Positions 47,491 through 58,755 of a DNA stretch of 64,000 nt are shown here, piece by piece. The notes beneath the pieces are model-generated. The model had not been told where the DNA came from, made no database searches, and saw only the letters and a list, made by a program, of their open reading frames with translations. The stretch is from contig OY755047.1 in NCBI GenBank assembly GCA_963576565.1, positions 1,116,001 to 1,180,000 of the forward strand. Reading direction: 5' to 3'. The translations under genes and the position numbers were made by a program. The DNA comes from Aspidapion aeneum. Taxonomy: Eukaryota > Arthropoda > Insecta > Coleoptera > Brentidae. Position 1 is the stretch's first letter. The number at the start of each line of letters is the position of its first letter.

Positions 47491-47772
47491 GGTTAAGGAA
47501 GGTTTCAAAATTTTTTAACCAAAAAAAATTGTGCGCGTCCGGTTATTAGAGTGTCCGGTTATAGGAGTGAATTTTAATTGTAAAGAAATAGGGAAAAGCT
47601 TGGTTCCAACAAATTTGTCCGCCTAAAGAGAGTGTCCGCTTAATAGAGGTGTCCGCAAAGAGAGGTTTCTCTGTATTTGGAGTAAAAATAGAAAGGGTTA
47701 TATTCTTCCATTTATAATTTTTTTGAAAAAAAAACACTGACAAGAAAAGGGTTGGAATAGTCATGTCACTAT

Positions 47773-48161
47773 CAGCGGCGTAGCGTGCCCGAAAGGGCGG
47801 GGGGGGGGGGGCGACAGCTCAAAAGGGCGCCTCTGAAAACTGAAAAAAAATCTTGTTGCAAAAAAAAAAATGTGTCAGGGGCGGCCGTCAGGTCAAAAGG
47901 GCGCCTCTCACAAATCTGGCCACCAAAAAAAAAAAACGTCATCATATGTGCGGGGGCGGCCGACAGGTCAAAAGGGCGCCTCTTAAACATCTTGCGCCCA
48001 AAAACAAAAACAAAAGGTCCTCATGTCGTTACTTTCCTTTGGCGCCCACTCAATTGGCCGTTGCCGGCCCGCTGAGGGCGCTTCGGCCACCAATGGGGCG
48101 CCACTACCATCGGGGCGACGAACACCCCGCCCCCCCCCCCCCTTCCCACGCTACGCCGCTG
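47773..48161. mobile_element. 389-bp hAT-type MITE with 8-bp target duplication
   Basis: Ends CAGCGGCGTAGCGTG / CACGCTACGCCGCTG, flanked by GTCACTAT at 47765-47772 and 48162-48169. Interior is GC-rich with three ~75-bp units of 'aggtcaaaagggcgcctct'. Inserted at the 3' end of the LINE copy to its right. Confidence 0.9.
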
Positions 48162-48169
48162 GTCACTAT

Positions 48170-48950
48170 GTCGGTTTAGAAGGTTTTTCTTCATTTTCCG
48201 ACGCCTATTCTCCACCTCCTTCGATCCTGACAATCATCTTTTGTCAGGTTTTTTTGACTCATTGATCTTTGGATTGACTGTTGCCATTCCAGTTTTGGAT
48301 GCCCTCTTTTTCTGCCCCCTATTGGTTGCCATTCTAGAACCTGCTTTGGTAATCTTTCGTCGTTCATCCGTTGTATATGGCCGTACCATATCAGTTGTTT
48401 TTTAGTGATGCCATCCGTTATGCTTCTCTCGATTCTCATTCTTTCTTTTATGGTCTCATTTCTTATGTGATCTGTTCTAGATATTCTCATTGATCTTCTT
48501 ATTGCATCCATTTCGACACTTTGCAGTTTTGTTTTATATTTTGCTGTTACGCGACAGCGTGCTTTTCACCGTTGTTTCATATATGTTAAATTTTACTTTC
48601 GTTTTTATCTCTCTGATCCATAAAATACTGTGATATCCAATAACCTTTTTTGCTTTTACTATTCTTTTTTCCAGTTCTTTACAGTCTGTTCCTGTCTTAT
48701 CAAATGTGACACCCAAGTATACATACTCATTGCATGGAGATATTGTTTGTTCATCGTCTAGTTCTAACTCACTTGTTTCGTTTCCAATACATAAGTACTG
48801 TGTCTTGTCAATGTTCACTTATAACCCCCACTTTTCGTATTCTTGCGTTAACTTTCTCATCATATACTCCATGTCTTCTTTATTATTAGCTACAATTACT
48901 TGGTCGTCAGCAAACTGTAGTGTATATATGGCCGTTAAGTTTTATTCTCA
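48170..48950 (-). mobile_element. LINE family 1, RT palm to C-terminus
   Basis: Minus-strand reading contains QFADDQVIVANNKEDMEYMM (catalytic FADD of reverse transcriptase, about 48850-48912), then the LGVTFDKTGTDCKELEKRI segment and MDAIRRSMRISRTDHIRNE to RRRWRIGVG. At least one frameshift or short loss lies near 48540 (after KSTL). Cut at its 5' side by the array starting near 48950. Confidence 0.85.
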
Positions 48951-50960
48951 TAGGCTAGCTTTTACCAAGATTTTTAGTTAGCTAGGGTAAATTTAACTAT
49001 AGTTTTTAAGTAAGAAGGCTAGTTTTTAGTTACTAGGGCAAGTTTAGCCAATTAACCTAGTTTTTAGTTAGCTATGATCATTTTAACTAGCTTTTTTTTA
49101 GCTGAATCGATATTTTTTATATTGTTTTTAGATAGCCAGGAAAAGTTTAGCTAGTTTTTAGTTAGCTAAAGTTAATTTAGCTAGTGTCAGGTAGTCAGCT
49201 AATTTTAGGTTAATTAAGTTAGTATTTATCTAATTAGCTATGGAAATAGTTAAGCTGATTTATACTTAGCTAGGGTCGGTTTAGCTTGTTAAACAAGATT
49301 ATAGTTACAGAGGATAAATTTAGCTTGATCTATAGGGCAAATTTTACTAGTTTGTAATTAGCTAAAACTTAGGTCACTTAAGCTAGTTTTAAGTTAGCTT
49401 AGGAGCTAATCGTCAGGCAACTATTTCTAAGTTAGTTTAAGGTCAATTTAACTAGTTTATAATTGGTAAGAGTCAGTTTTCAATCAACTAATAGGGAGTT
49501 CAGCTAGTCTTCACTTAGCTAAGATAAGTTTAAACTAGTTTTTAGTTAGCTAGAAATAGTTTAGTTAGTTTTTAGTGAGCTAAAGCGAGCTTAGCTAGTT
49601 TTTATTAGTCCTTTTAGTATAGCTGTTTAAGATAGTTTCAAGTTGATAATTTAGTTCTTTTAGTTAGTTTTCTATTAGATAGGGTCAGTTTAGCTAGTTT
49701 TTGTTGTTTATTTCGTTAGGATCATTTTGGTTTAGTTAGATTGTATTATTACAAACTTTAAAGTCATTTAGTATTAGCTTAAAGCAATTTAAACTGTTTT
49801 TTTTAGGAACCTAGCTTCCAATTGGCAAGAGTCAGTTTTTAATCAACTAATAGGGAGTTCAGCTAGTTTTCACTTAGCTAAGATAAGTTTAAACTAGTTT
49901 TTAGTTAGCTAGAAATAGTTTAGTTAGTTTTTAGTGAGCTAAAGCGAGCTTAGCTAGTTTTAATTAGTTAAAGTCCTTTTAGTTTAGCTGTTTAAAATTA
50001 GTTAAGATAGTTTCAAGGTGATAATTTAGTTCTTTTAGTTAGTTTTCTATTAGATAGGGTCAGTTTAGCAAGTTTTTTGTTGTTTATTTCGTTAAGATCA
50101 TTTTAGTTTAGTTAGATTTTATTATTACAAACTTTAAAGTTATTTAGTATTAGCTTAAAGCAATTTAAACTCTTTTTTTTAGGAACCTAGCTTCCAATTG
50201 GCAAGAGTCAGTTTTTAATCAACTAATAGGGAGTGCAGCTAGTTTTCACTTAGCTAAGATAAGTTTAAACTAGTTTTTAGTTAGCTAGAAATAGTTTAGT
50301 TAGTTTTTAGTGGGCTAAAGCGAGCTTAGCTAGTTTTAATTAGTTAAAGTCTTTTTAGTTTAGCTGTTTAAAATTAGTTAAGATAGTTTCAAGTTGATAA
50401 TGTAGTTCTTTTAGTTAGTTTTCTATTAGATAGGGTCAGTTTAGCAAGTTTTTTGTTGTTTATTTCGTTAAGATCATTTTAGTTTAGTTAGATTTTATTA
50501 TTACAAACTTTAAAGTTATTTAGTATTAGCTTAAAGCAATTTAAACTCTTTTTTTTAGGAACCTAGCTTCCAATTGGCAAGAGTCAGTTTTTAATCAACT
50601 AATAGGGAGTGCAGCTAGTTTTCACTTAGCTAAGATAAGTTTAAACTAGTTTTTAGTTAGCTAGAAATAGTTTAGTTAGTTTTTAGTGGGCTAAAGCGAG
50701 CTTAGCTAGTTTTAATTAGTTAAAGTCTTTTTAGTTTAGCTGTTTAAAATTAGTTAAGATAGTTTCAAGTTGATAATTTAGTTCTTTTAGTTAGTTTTCT
50801 ATTAGATAGGGTCAGTTTAGCTAGTTTTTTGTTGTTAATTTCGTTAGGATCATTTTAGTTTAGCTAAATTTTATTATTACATACTTTAAAGTTATGTAGT
50901 ATTAGCTTAAAGCAATTGAAACTGTCTTTTTTAGGAACATAGCTTCCAAATTTTATTATA
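48950..50960. repeat. TAGTTAGCTAG-rich tandem array with ~377-bp higher-order unit
   Basis: The left part is degenerate 'tttttagttagctag' repeats. From about 49460 a larger unit marked by 'ttggcaagagtcagttttta' recurs near 49461 (diverged), 49817, 50195 and 50573, spaced ~377 bp in the last copies. No coding sequence. Confidence 0.85.
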
Positions 50961-52140
50961 ATTAAATTAATTAAATTATCTATGTCCGGAATGCGTAGAA
51001 TTACAATACGTAGAGCGAATTCAGTAAAGTAAGTTGATGCTCCCCCGAAATTCCCCAGTTTGGGGTGGTTTTGCAAGTTGCATTTCAAGGCTACATTCAA
51101 TTTGCTTAAATCCAGTGGCGGGTGCTACAGGGAGGGCAACGGGGCAGTGCCCCCCCAAAACTAGACAACAAACAGTATTTTTAATTGATTTATTTAAAAA
51201 AAGGTAAATCTTCCCTTACGACATGATTGTCTAGTTCGTTTTATTATTTGTGGTTAACAGCAAGCGATTAATTGAGTGAACTTTTTTAAAGTAAATAATT
51301 ACAAGCCGGCAACGCCGCATGGGGCAAGGTTTCAATTTCACCCGTTTTTCAGCGTTGTATGGGTGGCTGTTCTTGCGCGGGGGCGGGAGGAATGTTTGTT
51401 TTAGTTGACGTCGGCCATCATCATCGTGCCGAAACGTACGTTGCCCTTTCTCGTGTTGCCGGTTCTATCCTAAGTGAAGACATATGAATTTGTTTTGATT
51501 TGGGGTTTGTCAGCCTTGCCAATCGCGTGTCATTGTTTTTGTTATCGTTTGTTTATAAAATGGAAATAAATACCGTCGATTACATAATTAACTATGCAAA
51601 TTTAAATACGTTGGCATGCATATGAACTTCGATTTTAAATAAAATCTTTAGGGCCACATAGACCGGACCTAAAAATTAAGCAAAATTTTAGTGTAAGTAA
51701 GGCTGAGGGGTGTTTCATAAAAACTTATAATAGAAAATTTAATAAAAAATTATACGATGCTGAAAACTGGTTGTGTGGTTGCGAAAAAAGAAATGATTTT
51801 TTTGCTTTATTTGACTTGTTATGAACAATCCACGAAGTGATCCTGCGTGCAAAGGAAATATGAAGTGTGATATGAAGCACTTTATTTTTTACTTTACTAA
51901 CTCTACAGTCAAGAATTTTTAGTTTAGTTGTGAGCACTCTATCAGCCGCTTGTTGTTAATTTGTGACTTGGTGATATTATATTTGGTTAGGACGTATCGC
52001 GTATAGATTAAATGACGTTGCACAAATAACATGAGCATTGGGCTTCGGGGGAATGCTTTAAAGACTTATGTATGTTATAGCAGTATAGATAAACTTCTCC
52101 CATACAAACGTTTTATAATACAGAAACAGAAAACATTTCT
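50961..52140. other. Intergenic, no gene recognised
   Basis: Contains a hAT-like end 'cagtggcgggtgctacaggg' near 51112-51131 and otherwise unassigned DNA with a GC-richer part at 51300-51480. Confidence 0.45.
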
Positions 52141-53700
52141 ACAATTCATAAGTAGTGTGTCTTGTCCACGTTCACTGTTAATCCCCACTTTTGGTATTCT
52201 TCCGTTAACTTTCTCATCATATACTCCATGTCTCCTTTGTCATTAGCTACAATTACTTCGTCGTCAGCAAACTATAGTGTGTATATGGTAAATTGATCGT
52301 TAAGTTGTATTCCCAAGCCGTGTACTACTGCGATATATATTTTAAAAAGAGTTGGAGAGATACAAGATCCCTGTCTTAAGCCTTTCGTTACCAAGAATTC
52401 TTTTGAAGGTCGATCCCCAATTTTAATTTTAGATTTTGACCCTTCGTATAGTTCTTTTATCGTATGATGGATATTAATTTGTTCTAACACTGTCCATAAT
52501 TTTTCTACTGGAACGGTATCATATGCTTTTTGTAGGTCCACAAAGGTAACATGAGTCTTTATATTTCTGGCACTCCTTTTCTCAATTACTTGTTTAAGAC
52601 AAAAAACATTATTACTACAAGATCTGCCTGCACAAAATCCACTTTGCTTTTCTTCTTCTTGGTCATGAAAATCATTCTCTATTAGGTCTCTAACTCAAAG
52701 TAATAAAATATTTTTATTACTCTAAGGTTCAAGGTCCCCAAGTCGTGAAAAGTTAGCATGTGTTTGTATTAAATGCAGTGTTGTCTTGGCCGTCGGACTT
52801 GGTATATTGAATTTTTGGTGTTTTTTTCTGTGTGTTGAGTTTTATTTGTGTAAAAAGGAACTTAGTTGGACATAAAAATAAACAAGAAGTGCTATGTTTC
52901 TGAAAATATTGTGAAAATTCAGCCCAGTGTGGTTTTTTTTGGGTTGATTCCAGTGACGCAGCTATGTTGCTATCGCCGGGGATTCTGCAAATTCTAAGTT
53001 TTCAGGAATGACCGCCACGAATAGGGAAAATTTACACGGGGCCGAGGTTCACTTCTTCTCTTTATATTATTATTACTCTAAGGTCTCTAAGAATCCTACC
53101 GTACAATCTACTTAGAGTACTGGTTACTGAAATTCGTCTATATTTGTTGCAATCCAGCTTGTTTCCTTTTTTATGTATTGAGGATATGAATGCAATTTTC
53201 CAATCATCAGGTACTGGCTGTCCGTTTATGCATTGATTGATAATATATGTGAGATTTTCTAGTAGTTTCTCTGATCCATATTTGAGCATTTCAACGTATA
53301 TTCCCCCAGGTCCGCTAGCTTTTGATTTAAGCTTTTTAATACTATTCTTTATCATTTCTTTTTCGATAATTACTTCCTCTCCATGTACTTCTATGTCTCC
53401 CCTCGGAGAGGCTGACATACATATTTTTCTTGCAGCAGTCTCTTGTAGTGTTCAGTCCATTGTTCTGGTTTAATGATCTGAATGTTAACTTTTTCTTTTG
53501 TTGGGTTTTTTACCGTAGAAACGTGGGTATTTATATCGTGGCATTTGCACTCGAACATATCATTTTTTCCGTGCGTATCAAATTTCTTAGCTGTCTTCTG
53601 GTTTCCCTGTAGATTTCTAGGTCTTTTTGCTGTTTAGTACTAAGCCATTTCAAGTATGTGCGTTTTTTCTTCTTGACCATTTCCTGTATTATATAACATA
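52141..53700 (-). mobile_element. LINE family 1, linker and RT region, interrupted
   Basis: Minus-strand order: KKKKRTYLKWLSTKQQKDLE linker (about 53590-53680), PEQWTEHYKRLL-like segment, IKKLKSKASGPGGIYVEMLK and GQPVPDDWKIAFISSIHKKG (RT motifs 0-2), then after a 387-bp insertion MDLQKAYDTVPVEKLW (RT motif A) and KGLRQGSCISPTLFKIYI (motif B), ending near FADD at about 52200-52265. Stops and frame changes are present. It overlaps the 48.2-48.95 kb copy only over ~160 bp, so it is a separate insertion. Confidence 0.85.
52694..53080. mobile_element. 387-bp insertion in the LINE with 10-bp target duplication
   Basis: AGGTCTCTAA at 52684-52693 and again at 53081-53090 flanks it; the LINE reads on through the site. 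The left end has a small hairpin 'agtaataaaat...atttttattact' and the right end a similar 'tattattattact'. No ORF. Class unknown. Confidence 0.75.
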
Positions 53701-53869
53701 CGTGAGTCAAAAAGCATGCCACCGAAGCCCAACGCCTATGTAATTTGTGCGATATCATTTGGCGAGAGGCATGCAAGATGCAAGTCGCTTAATTATAAGC
53801 ATTGTCTTCGGCAGCGCTATTAAAAGCCAAAAGTAAATCAAAGTTTGAGGTCTTGAACAATTTCGCATT

Positions 53870-54140
53870 AAATTGCTTTACAGCGGCGCTGGATTGTTCG
53901 GATTTTCCAAGCAAACAAACAGTGCCGTAGCCACAATTCCTTTTTAAATACCAAAGTGCGAAAATGCAAGGTTTTATACTTTGTGGTTTTACGCAAAACC
54001 GTAAACAATTCTAAAACAGGGGTGGAATTAAAGGATAAAAAATTATTAAAAAATTTTCCTGTGCTTCGACCGGGACTTGAACGCGGACCTTGGGCTATGT
54101 ATGCCAACTCCCTACCTACTTACAACTTAAAAAAAAAAGC
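53870..54140 (-). mobile_element. Possible tRNA-derived SINE
   Basis: On the minus strand, a tRNA-like region has a pol III B-box-like GTTCAAGTCCC (about 54071-54081), preceded by 'gttggcatacatagcccaag', which could hold a degenerate A box. An A/T-rich tail region follows. Ends and target duplication are not clear. Confidence 0.4.
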
Positions 54141-54177
54141 AGTTTTGTCCATCACTAGTCTATCTATTCCATCTATT

Positions 54178-54535
54178 TAGCCTTCTTCTATGCATCTTTG
54201 GACATAGGCCTTCCCCAATATCTACCACTCTTCTCTGTCTGTCGCCGTGTTCATCCATCTAGTTCCCGCATGTTTCTTTAAATCGTCCGCTCATCTTATT
54301 TAAGGTATTCCCCTACTTTTCTTATTTTCCTAAGTTTACAATACATTTGTTCCATCGATCGCCTTTTTGTCTGATATTATGACCGGCAAATTTCCATTTT
54401 AATTATGCTACTTCTCCTCTTACATCCCTTACTTTTGTTTTATTTCTTATCCATTCATTTCTTTTTCTATCTGTTCTGTTGTTTCTGTCTGCCCGTTAGC
54501 TCGTTTGCCCGTTTGCCAGTTTGTCCGTTTGCCCG
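54178..54535 (-). mobile_element. LINE family 3, C-terminal fragment
   Basis: Minus-strand frames give RNKTKVRDVRGEVA, KWKFAGHNIRQKGDRWNKC, then ADDLKKHAGTRWMNTATDRE and GKAYVQRCIEEG: the conserved C-terminus of many insect LINEs (W..D D.....G..WM..A.DR..W....EAYVQ). Broken by stops. Its 5' side abuts the AT heptamer array. Confidence 0.75.
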
Positions 54536-54538
54536 TTT

Positions 54539-56556
54539 AATTTTTAATTTTTAATTTTTAATTTTTAATTTTTAATTTTTAATTTTTAATTTTTAATTTT
54601 TAATTTTTAATTTTTAATTTTTAATTTTTAATTTTTAATTTTTAATTTTTAATTTTTAATTTTTAATTTTTAATTTTTAATTTTTAATTTTTAATTTTTA
54701 ATTTTTAATTTTTAATTTTTAATTTTTAATTTTTAATTTTTAATTTTTAATTTTTAATTTTTAATTTTTAATTTTTAATTTTTAATTTTTAATTTTTAAT
54801 TTTTAATTTTTAATTTTTAATTTTTAATTTTTAATTTTTAATTTTTAATTTTTAATTTTTAATTTTTAATTTTTAATTTTTAATTTTTAATTTTTAATTT
54901 TTAATTTTTAATTTTTAATTTTTAATTTTTAATTTTTAATTTTTAATTTTTAATTTTTAATTTTTAATTTTTAATTTTTAATTTTTAATTTTTAATTTTT
55001 AATTTTTAATTTTTAATTTTTAATTTTTAATTTTTAATTTTTAATTTTTAATTTTTAATTTTTAATTTTTAATTTTTAATTTTTAATTTTTAATTTTTAA
55101 TTTTTAATTTTTAATTTTTAATTTTTAATTTTTAATTTTTAATTTTTAATTTTTAATTTTTAATTTTTAATTTTTAATTTTTAATTTTTAATTTTTAATT
55201 TTTAATTTTTAATTTTTAATTTTTAATTTTTAATTTTTAATTTTTAATTTTTAATTTTTAATTTTTAATTTTTAATTTTTAATTTTTAATTTTTAATTTT
55301 TAATTTTTAATTTTTAATTTTTAATTTTTAATTTTTAATTTTTAATTTTTAATTTTTAATTTTTAATTTTTAATTTTTAATTTTTAATTTTTAATTTTTA
55401 ATTTTTAATTTTTAATTTTTAATTTTTAATTTTTAATTTTTAATTTTTAATTTTTAATTTTTAATTTTTAATTTTTAATTTTTAATTTTTAATTTTTAAT
55501 TTTTAATTTTTAATTTTTAATTTTTAATTTTTAATTTTTAATTTTTAATTTTTAATTTTTAATTTTTAATTTTTAATTTTTAATTTTTAATTTTTAATTT
55601 TTAATTTTTAATTTTTAATTTTTAATTTTTAATTTTTAATTTTTAATTTTTAATTTTTAATTTTTAATTTTTAATTTTTAATTTTTAATTTTTAATTTTT
55701 AATTTTTAATTTTTAATTTTTAATTTTTAATTTTTAATTTTTAATTTTTAATTTTTAATTTTTAATTTTTAATTTTTAATTTTTAATTTTTAATTTTTAA
55801 TTTTTAATTTTTAATTTTTAATTTTTAATTTTTAATTTTTAATTTTTAATTTTTAATTTTTAATTTTTAATTTTTAATTTTTAATTTTTAATTTTTAATT
55901 TTTAATTTTTAATTTTTAATTTTTAATTTTTAATTTTTAATTTTTAATTTTTAATTTTTAATTTTTAATTTTTAATTTTTAATTTTTAATTTTTAATTTT
56001 TAATTTTTAATTTTTAATTTTTAATTTTTAATTTTTAATTTTTAATTTTTAATTTTTAATTTTTAATTTTTAATTTTTAATTTTTAATTTTTAATTTTTA
56101 ATTTTTAATTTTTAATTTTTAATTTTTAATTTTTAATTTTTAATTTTTAATTTTTAATTTTTAATTTTTAATTTTTAATTTTTAATTTTTAATTTTTAAT
56201 TTTTAATTTTTAATTTTTAATTTTTAATTTTTAATTTTTAATTTTTCATTTTTCATTTTTCATTTTTCATTTTTCATTTTTCATTTTTCATTTTTCATTT
56301 TTCATTTTTCATTTTTCATTTTTCATTTTTCATTTTTCATTTTTCATTTTTCATTTTTCATTTTTCATTTTTCATTTTTCATTTTTCATTTTTCATTTTT
56401 CATTTTTCATTTTTCATTTTTCATTTTTCATTTTTCATTTTTCATTTTTCATTTTTCATTTTTCATTTTTCATTTTTCATTTTTCATTTTTCATTTTTCA
56501 TTTTTCATTTTTCATTTTTCATTTTTCATTTTTCATTTTTCATTTTTCATTTTTCA
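54539..56556. repeat. 288-copy heptamer array (TTTTTAA / TTTTTCA)
   Basis: From 54541: 243 TTTTTAA copies to 56241, then 45 TTTTTCA copies (56242-56556), period exactly 7. The left edge follows a short degenerate 8-bp repeat of the type 'gcccgttt' (54492-54538). The right flank starts 'gacagtttttttt'. Confidence 0.95.
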
Positions 56557-56980
56557 GACAGTTTTTTTTAATAAAGTTTGTACCTATTTGCATTTACATA
56601 CCTATAACATGGATCATATTTTTCTATCCATGGATTGTAGATTTTTATAGTTTAAAAGTTTAAACAACCCCCTCCCCAGTCACCTTATTATGCGGCGCTC
56701 TTGAGTCCTTTTTATCCAACTGCAGCACGGCGAAAGGAAGGGTAATGTTTTTCGCTGGGAATATGTATGTATGTAAATAAGTATGTTTGTGTCGCGCTAA
56801 AGGCTAAACGGCTGAACCCATCTTGACGAGAAAGGTGTCGTTGAATTGTTACTGATTCCGAAGGTGCTATAGGCTATTTTCTTTTAAACAGGAATCAACA
56901 TGGCGGCCCTCAGATGCCATTTTGTCACATGATGTCGGCTTTAAGCGAGGGGTCATCGGCACCCTAAAATTTTGTACAGC
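56557..56980. other. Right flank of the heptamer array
   Basis: Contains 'gcgctaaaggctaaacggct' (56793), a string typical of insect repeat families, and 'atgtatgtatgta' at 56763-56775. No gene. Confidence 0.45.
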
Positions 56981-56994
56981 GTCCAACAGGACTT

Positions 56995-57870
56995 GGGTCC
57001 TGTCGTGTACTGTTGGGTCCTGTTGAGTACTGTTGGGTACTGTCGTGTACTGTCGAGTACTGTTGGGTCCTGTCGAGTACTGTTGAGTACTGTCGTGTAC
57101 TGTTGGGTCCTGTCGTGTACTATCGAGTACTGTTGGGTCCTGTTGAGTACTGTCGTGTACTGTTGGGTCCTGTCGAGTACTGTTGAGTACTGTCGTGTAC
57201 TGTTGGGTCCTGTCGTGTAGTGTCAGTGGCGCACCCAGGAATGTGTCTTGGGGGGAACTTGCGACCAAAAAAAAAAAAAACAAAAAAAAAAAGGTCATCA
57301 TGTGTGGGGGGGCCCGACAGCTACAAAGCGCGCCCACAAAAAACTTGTGACAAAAAAAAAAGGTCTGTGGGGGGGCCCGACAGCTAAAAACGCGCCCTCA
57401 AAAAACTTGCGACCAAAAAAAAATGTCATCATGTCTTTTCGCAACTACGCCACTGCTTGGGGTTGGGGGGGCCCAAAGCCTCCTGATGTCAAATTTTAAG
57501 GTATTTTTCATGTTTTATCATCAAATATGTAGAAAATATATTAAAAAATCTAAGGCTTGGTTCGGTTCATTCCCGGGCCCCCCCCTGAGTGCGCCCATGG
57601 TAGTGCCGAGTACTGTCGAGTACTGTTGGGTCCTGTTGAGTACTGTTGGGTACTGTCGTGTACTGTCGAGTACTGTTGGGTCCTGTTGAGTACTGTTGGG
57701 TACTGTCGTGTACTGTCGAGTACTGTTGGGTCCTGTCGTGTACTGTTGAGTACTGTTGGGTACTGTCGTGTACTGTCGAGTACTGTTGGGTCCTGTTGAG
57801 TACTGCTGGGTACTGTCGTGTACTGTCGAGTACTGTTGGGTCCTGTCGTGGTACTGTCGGGTCCTGTTGT
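56995..57870. repeat. 10-bp minisatellite (TACTGTYGNG) split by a MITE
   Basis: Decamer units such as TACTGTTGGG, TCCTGTTGAG and TACTGTCGTG fill about 57000-57222 and 57603-57868. Between them, about 57226-57602, lies a GC/A-rich insert starting CAGTGGCGCACCCAGG and ending in its imperfect inverse, with ~70-bp internal units 'gggggggcccgacagct'. The split shows the array is older than the insert. Confidence 0.8.
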
Positions 57871-58755
57871 GAAATTTGTACAGTACTGTTGAAAGCTGAT
57901 GACCCCTCGGCTTTAAGGCATATAAATTACCTAAATTTCAGGCGATTTTAATGAAATACCTTTGTTAACCAATTGCAAATATCCTCTAATTTGCTGTTAT
58001 TGCTTTGTAGTCCTCCCTACTCCCACCCATCTCCCATCCTGTCATTCCCCACCACATTTCAAAAATTATTTCTGTACACGCTTTAAGACTTTTTTTCCAA
58101 CACCATTTTACTAGTTTTCCCCTCCGTCTACCTCACTCCTCCCCACCCTCCTTATTAGTAATAGTTGTAGCTATAACTTTCACAAATATAGAGCGATGTC
58201 AAAAATTCTTTCTGGACACGCTTTAAGATTTTTTTTAACACCATTTTACTAGTTCCCTCCTCCCTCTCTCCACCCGTACCTTCCCCCAATGGAAGGTAAC
58301 ACTAGTCGCGTCCGTAGAAAATCTACACGTACTTTTCGGGTAACGCTAAATGAATGGTAAATGCATAGTGCTTTCTATAGGGCTGAAGAATTAAACCTAA
58401 AATTTGGAAAAAATTTTTATAAAAAAAACACCCAATTTGTATCCAACTGCGACTAGTAGGTATAAGCAGATTTAGCAGTTGGGTCTATTTTTTATTAATT
58501 TTTTTTTATTAATAAACAAATTGATTAAAAACGAGTTTTTTAGATTTTTCCTTATGCAAAATTAGATGCACGAGTTAGTAGAATAATTTTCTGACTCAGA
58601 TAAACAATAATTTATTTTATTGAAATATTAAATAATTTAACGAAACGAACAATTAACTTATTGGCTACAATAACCAGAGACATCAAAGGGAAATAGATAG
58701 CTTTTCAACGAGTACAGTTCATATCATTATTTCTGAGACAACTTTTTTCGTTGGC
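57871..58755. other. Intergenic with a short tandem duplication
   Basis: A ~140-bp unit with 'acacgctttaagattttttt' occurs at about 58055-58140 and 58195-58270. No gene. Confidence 0.5.

Larger units (their letters stand above)
44618..47673. mobile_element. Tigger/pogo-type element interrupted by a LINE and a heptamer array
   Basis: Ends CAGTGAAACTTCC / AGAGAGGTTTCTCTG with TA at 44616-44617 and 47674-47675. Related to the 24.3-27.7 kb element. Minus-strand 45015-44686 encodes MAPSKKVFSCREKMEVVNVS and KEHLSARKIAKKFNIVKTKA, a CENP-B/psq-type HTH of Tigger transposases. No catalytic part remains. Its body is split at GGTTA (45078-45082 and 47491-47495) by the insertion described next. Confidence 0.85.

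Noticed and set aside
53062..53473. Host gene with RT-like domain
   Set aside because: Part of LINE family 1, with frame breaks and other copies in the window.
56867..57337. 156-codon minus-strand ORF with TQQYTTVLNSTRQDP repeats
   Set aside because: Translation of the decamer minisatellite; no conserved domain.
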